Part shown: one piece after another, positions 62,937 through 64,000 of the stretch
Position numbering within the stretch: the first letter of the stretch is position 1
Layout: each line of letters opens with the position of its first letter
Translations under genes and position numbers: made by a program
Notes under the pieces: model-generated
Told to the model about the DNA's origin: nothing
Database searches by the model: none
The model's input: only the letters and a program-made list of their open reading frames with translations
Assembly (NCBI RefSeq): GCF_002088935.1
Contig: NZ_NCSS01000006.1
Location: forward strand, 1,148,407 to 1,212,406
Length of the DNA stretch: 64,000 nt
Source: Henriciella litoralis
GTDB lineage: Bacteria; Pseudomonadota; Alphaproteobacteria; Caulobacterales; Hyphomonadaceae
Direction: 5' to 3'

Positions 62937-63815
62937 GTGACATTTGAAAGAGACCCTTCCCTGCCCGAAATCCGCTACGACCGGGTGATGTCGCTCACCA
63001 AGCCAGCGGAACATCAGTGGACCGAAAAAGATGCGATGCTTTACGCGCTCGGGATTGGCCTTGGGCAAGATCCACTCGACCAGAACGAACTTCCCTTCGT
63101 TTATGAAGCGCAATTGAAGGCATTTCCCACTTTCCCTGTCGTCGTCGGCTTCGATGGGGGCGCTATGGAAGATATCGGCATAGACTACAGATACGTTCTG
63201 CACGGCGAACACGCCGTAACGCTGCATCGCCCCTTCCCGTCGAGCGGCCAAGCTTCCGCGATCAGCCGAATGGTCGGCGCATGGGACAAGGGCGCAGGCA
63301 AGGGAGCCGTGTTTTCCGAGGAGAAAGTGATCACCCTCAAAGGCGAATCGGCCCCCCTCGTCACCCTACGGAAGACCAGTTTTGCCCGGGCAGAGGGCGG
63401 TTTCGGCGGCCCTCGTGAGGGGCAACCTGCGCCCCATGCCGCTCCCGATCGCGCGCCTGACCGGACAGTCCGCATCGCCACAACGCCGAACCAGGCTTTG
63501 CTCTATCGCTTATCTGGTGACCTGAATCCTCTTCACGCCGATCCGGCCACGGCGACGGCCGCGGGCTTTCCACGCCCGATCCTTCACGGGCTCTGCAGTT
63601 TTGCAATCTGCTGCCGCGCCGTTCTTGCTGAGTATGGCAACTTTGACCCCAGTCGTATCGCCCATCACGAAGTCCGCTTTTCGGCCCCGGTGTATCCCGG
63701 CGAAACGCTGACCATCGACCTCTGGAAAGATGGCGACACGGTTTCGTTCGAAGCGCGGATAGAAGATCGCGGCGTTGTCGCGGTCCGCAATGGCAAGACT
63801 CTGCTGCGGAATTGA
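62937..63815 (+). CDS. MaoC-family hydratase (R-specific enoyl-CoA hydratase 2 type)
   Basis: A 292-residue double hot-dog protein: an N-terminal domain starting with ALGIGLGQDPLDQNELPFVYE and a C-terminal hydratase-2 domain with YRLSGDLNPLHADPATATAAGFPRPILHGLCSFAICCRAVL, which contains the catalytic Asp-His motif (DxNPLHxD...GFxxPILHG). Enzymes of this kind hydrate 2-enoyl-CoA to the (3R)-hydroxyacyl-CoA, and in pairs with MFE-2-like SDRs they complete peroxisome-type beta-oxidation. The start is GTG at 62937 with AGGGAGATGA upstream. Confidence 0.93.
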   Translation: MTFERDPSLPEIRYDRVMSLTKPAEHQWTEKDAMLYALGIGLGQDPLDQNELPFVYEAQLKAFPTFPVVVGFDGGAMEDIGIDYRYVLHGEHAVTLHRPFPSSGQASAISRMVGAWDKGAGKGAVFSEEKVITLKGESAPLVTLRKTSFARAEGGFGGPREGQPAPHAAPDRAPDRTVRIATTPNQALLYRLSGDLNPLHADPATATAAGFPRPILHGLCSFAICCRAVLAEYGNFDPSRIAHHEVRFSAPVYPGETLTIDLWKDGDTVSFEARIEDRGVVAVRNGKTLLRN

Positions 63816-63822
63816 GCAACCG

Positions 63823-63844
63823 TCGCCCAGGCAATCCTGGGCGA
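63823..63844 (+). terminator. Perfect 9-bp stem after the MaoC gene
   Basis: TCGCCCAGG, a 4-nt loop and its exact complement lie 8 bases after the MaoC stop. No T run follows, so termination would be weak or Rho-assisted. Confidence 0.5.
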
Positions 63845-63916
63845 GATGGTATGCGGGCCTATTGGGGCGCAGAGCTGGCTACACTGCCCCTCCCCCCAAT
63901 TTATAAGCTCGGCTGA

Positions 63917-64000
63917 TTAGCCCTTGCTCAGCGCCTGTTTCACTAGAGGCAGCTGGTCATTGCCGAAATAAATGTCGCTCCCGTTCACAAAGAGCGTTGG
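63917..64000 (-). CDS. C-terminal end of a 2-hydroxychromene-2-carboxylate isomerase/DsbA-family protein
   Basis: Only the last 27 codons lie in the window: PTLFVNGSDIYFGNDQLPLVKQALSKG before a TAA stop (63917-63919). The PTxxVNGxxxxFGNDxLxxVxxAL pattern is the C-terminal thioredoxin-like signature of the HCCA isomerase/FrnE (DsbA-like) family. HCCA isomerases act in naphthalene-type ring degradation, so it may belong to the cluster. The start is off the right edge. Confidence 0.7.
   Translation of the reverse strand, partial: PTLFVNGSDIYFGNDQLPLVKQALSKG

Overview
The window is about 60% GC and carries typical alphaproteobacterial genes: a clan AA aspartic protease, a DUF1289 protein, DegP/Q, DusA, CobT and a TonB receptor. 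A member of Hyphomonadaceae/Caulobacterales, or a relative, is my best guess. The genus cannot be fixed from sequence alone.

Layout. (1) 1-17.3 kb is mostly ordinary chromosome: envelope and secreted proteins, an S9 peptidase, DegP/Q, a GPH-family transporter, RidA, an enoyl-CoA hydratase, a pair of acyl-CoA dehydrogenases (ACADs), CobT, an aspartic protease, a TauE/SafE permease and DusA. (2) 17.3-19.5 kb looks like a junction, with an ACAD fragment, a P450 and gene-poor DNA. (3) 19.5-63.8 kb is a dense catabolic region. It holds five more ACADs, a family III CoA-transferase, two enoyl-CoA hydratases, a MaoC hydratase, an acyl-CoA ligase, many SDR and MDR oxidoreductases, two flavoproteins, a Rieske ring-hydroxylating oxygenase (alpha and beta), two type I extradiol dioxygenases, a meta-cleavage-product hydrolase, the hydratase / acetaldehyde dehydrogenase / aldolase lower pathway, an ACMSD-type amidohydrolase, a MoxR/CoxE-like pair, an MFS carrier, a TonB receptor and TetR, IclR, GntR and LysR regulators.

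Reading of the genes together (inference): a hydrophobic, alkyl- or isoprenoid-substituted ring compound enters through the TonB receptor. The P450 and flavin monooxygenase oxidise it, and the ligase or CoA-transferase activates it. Its side chain is shortened by ACADs, hydratases and SDRs. The ring is dihydroxylated, cut by an extradiol dioxygenase, hydrolysed and taken to pyruvate and acetyl-CoA. Steroid, diterpenoid, cumate-like or arylalkanoate substrates all fit, and the sequence does not choose among them. No oxygenase ferredoxin or reductase and no intact thiolase is visible.

The most striking non-coding signal is a recurrent palindrome, TARAACA-NN-TGTTYTA. I found it by eye in front of most transcription units between 19 and 63 kb and nowhere in the first 19 kb. 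A second motif, WTGGTatyRCCAAT, occurs three times and fits a FadR/PdhR-type GntR operator. Together they suggest a two-layer regulon, plausibly run by the TetR and GntR proteins encoded inside the cluster.
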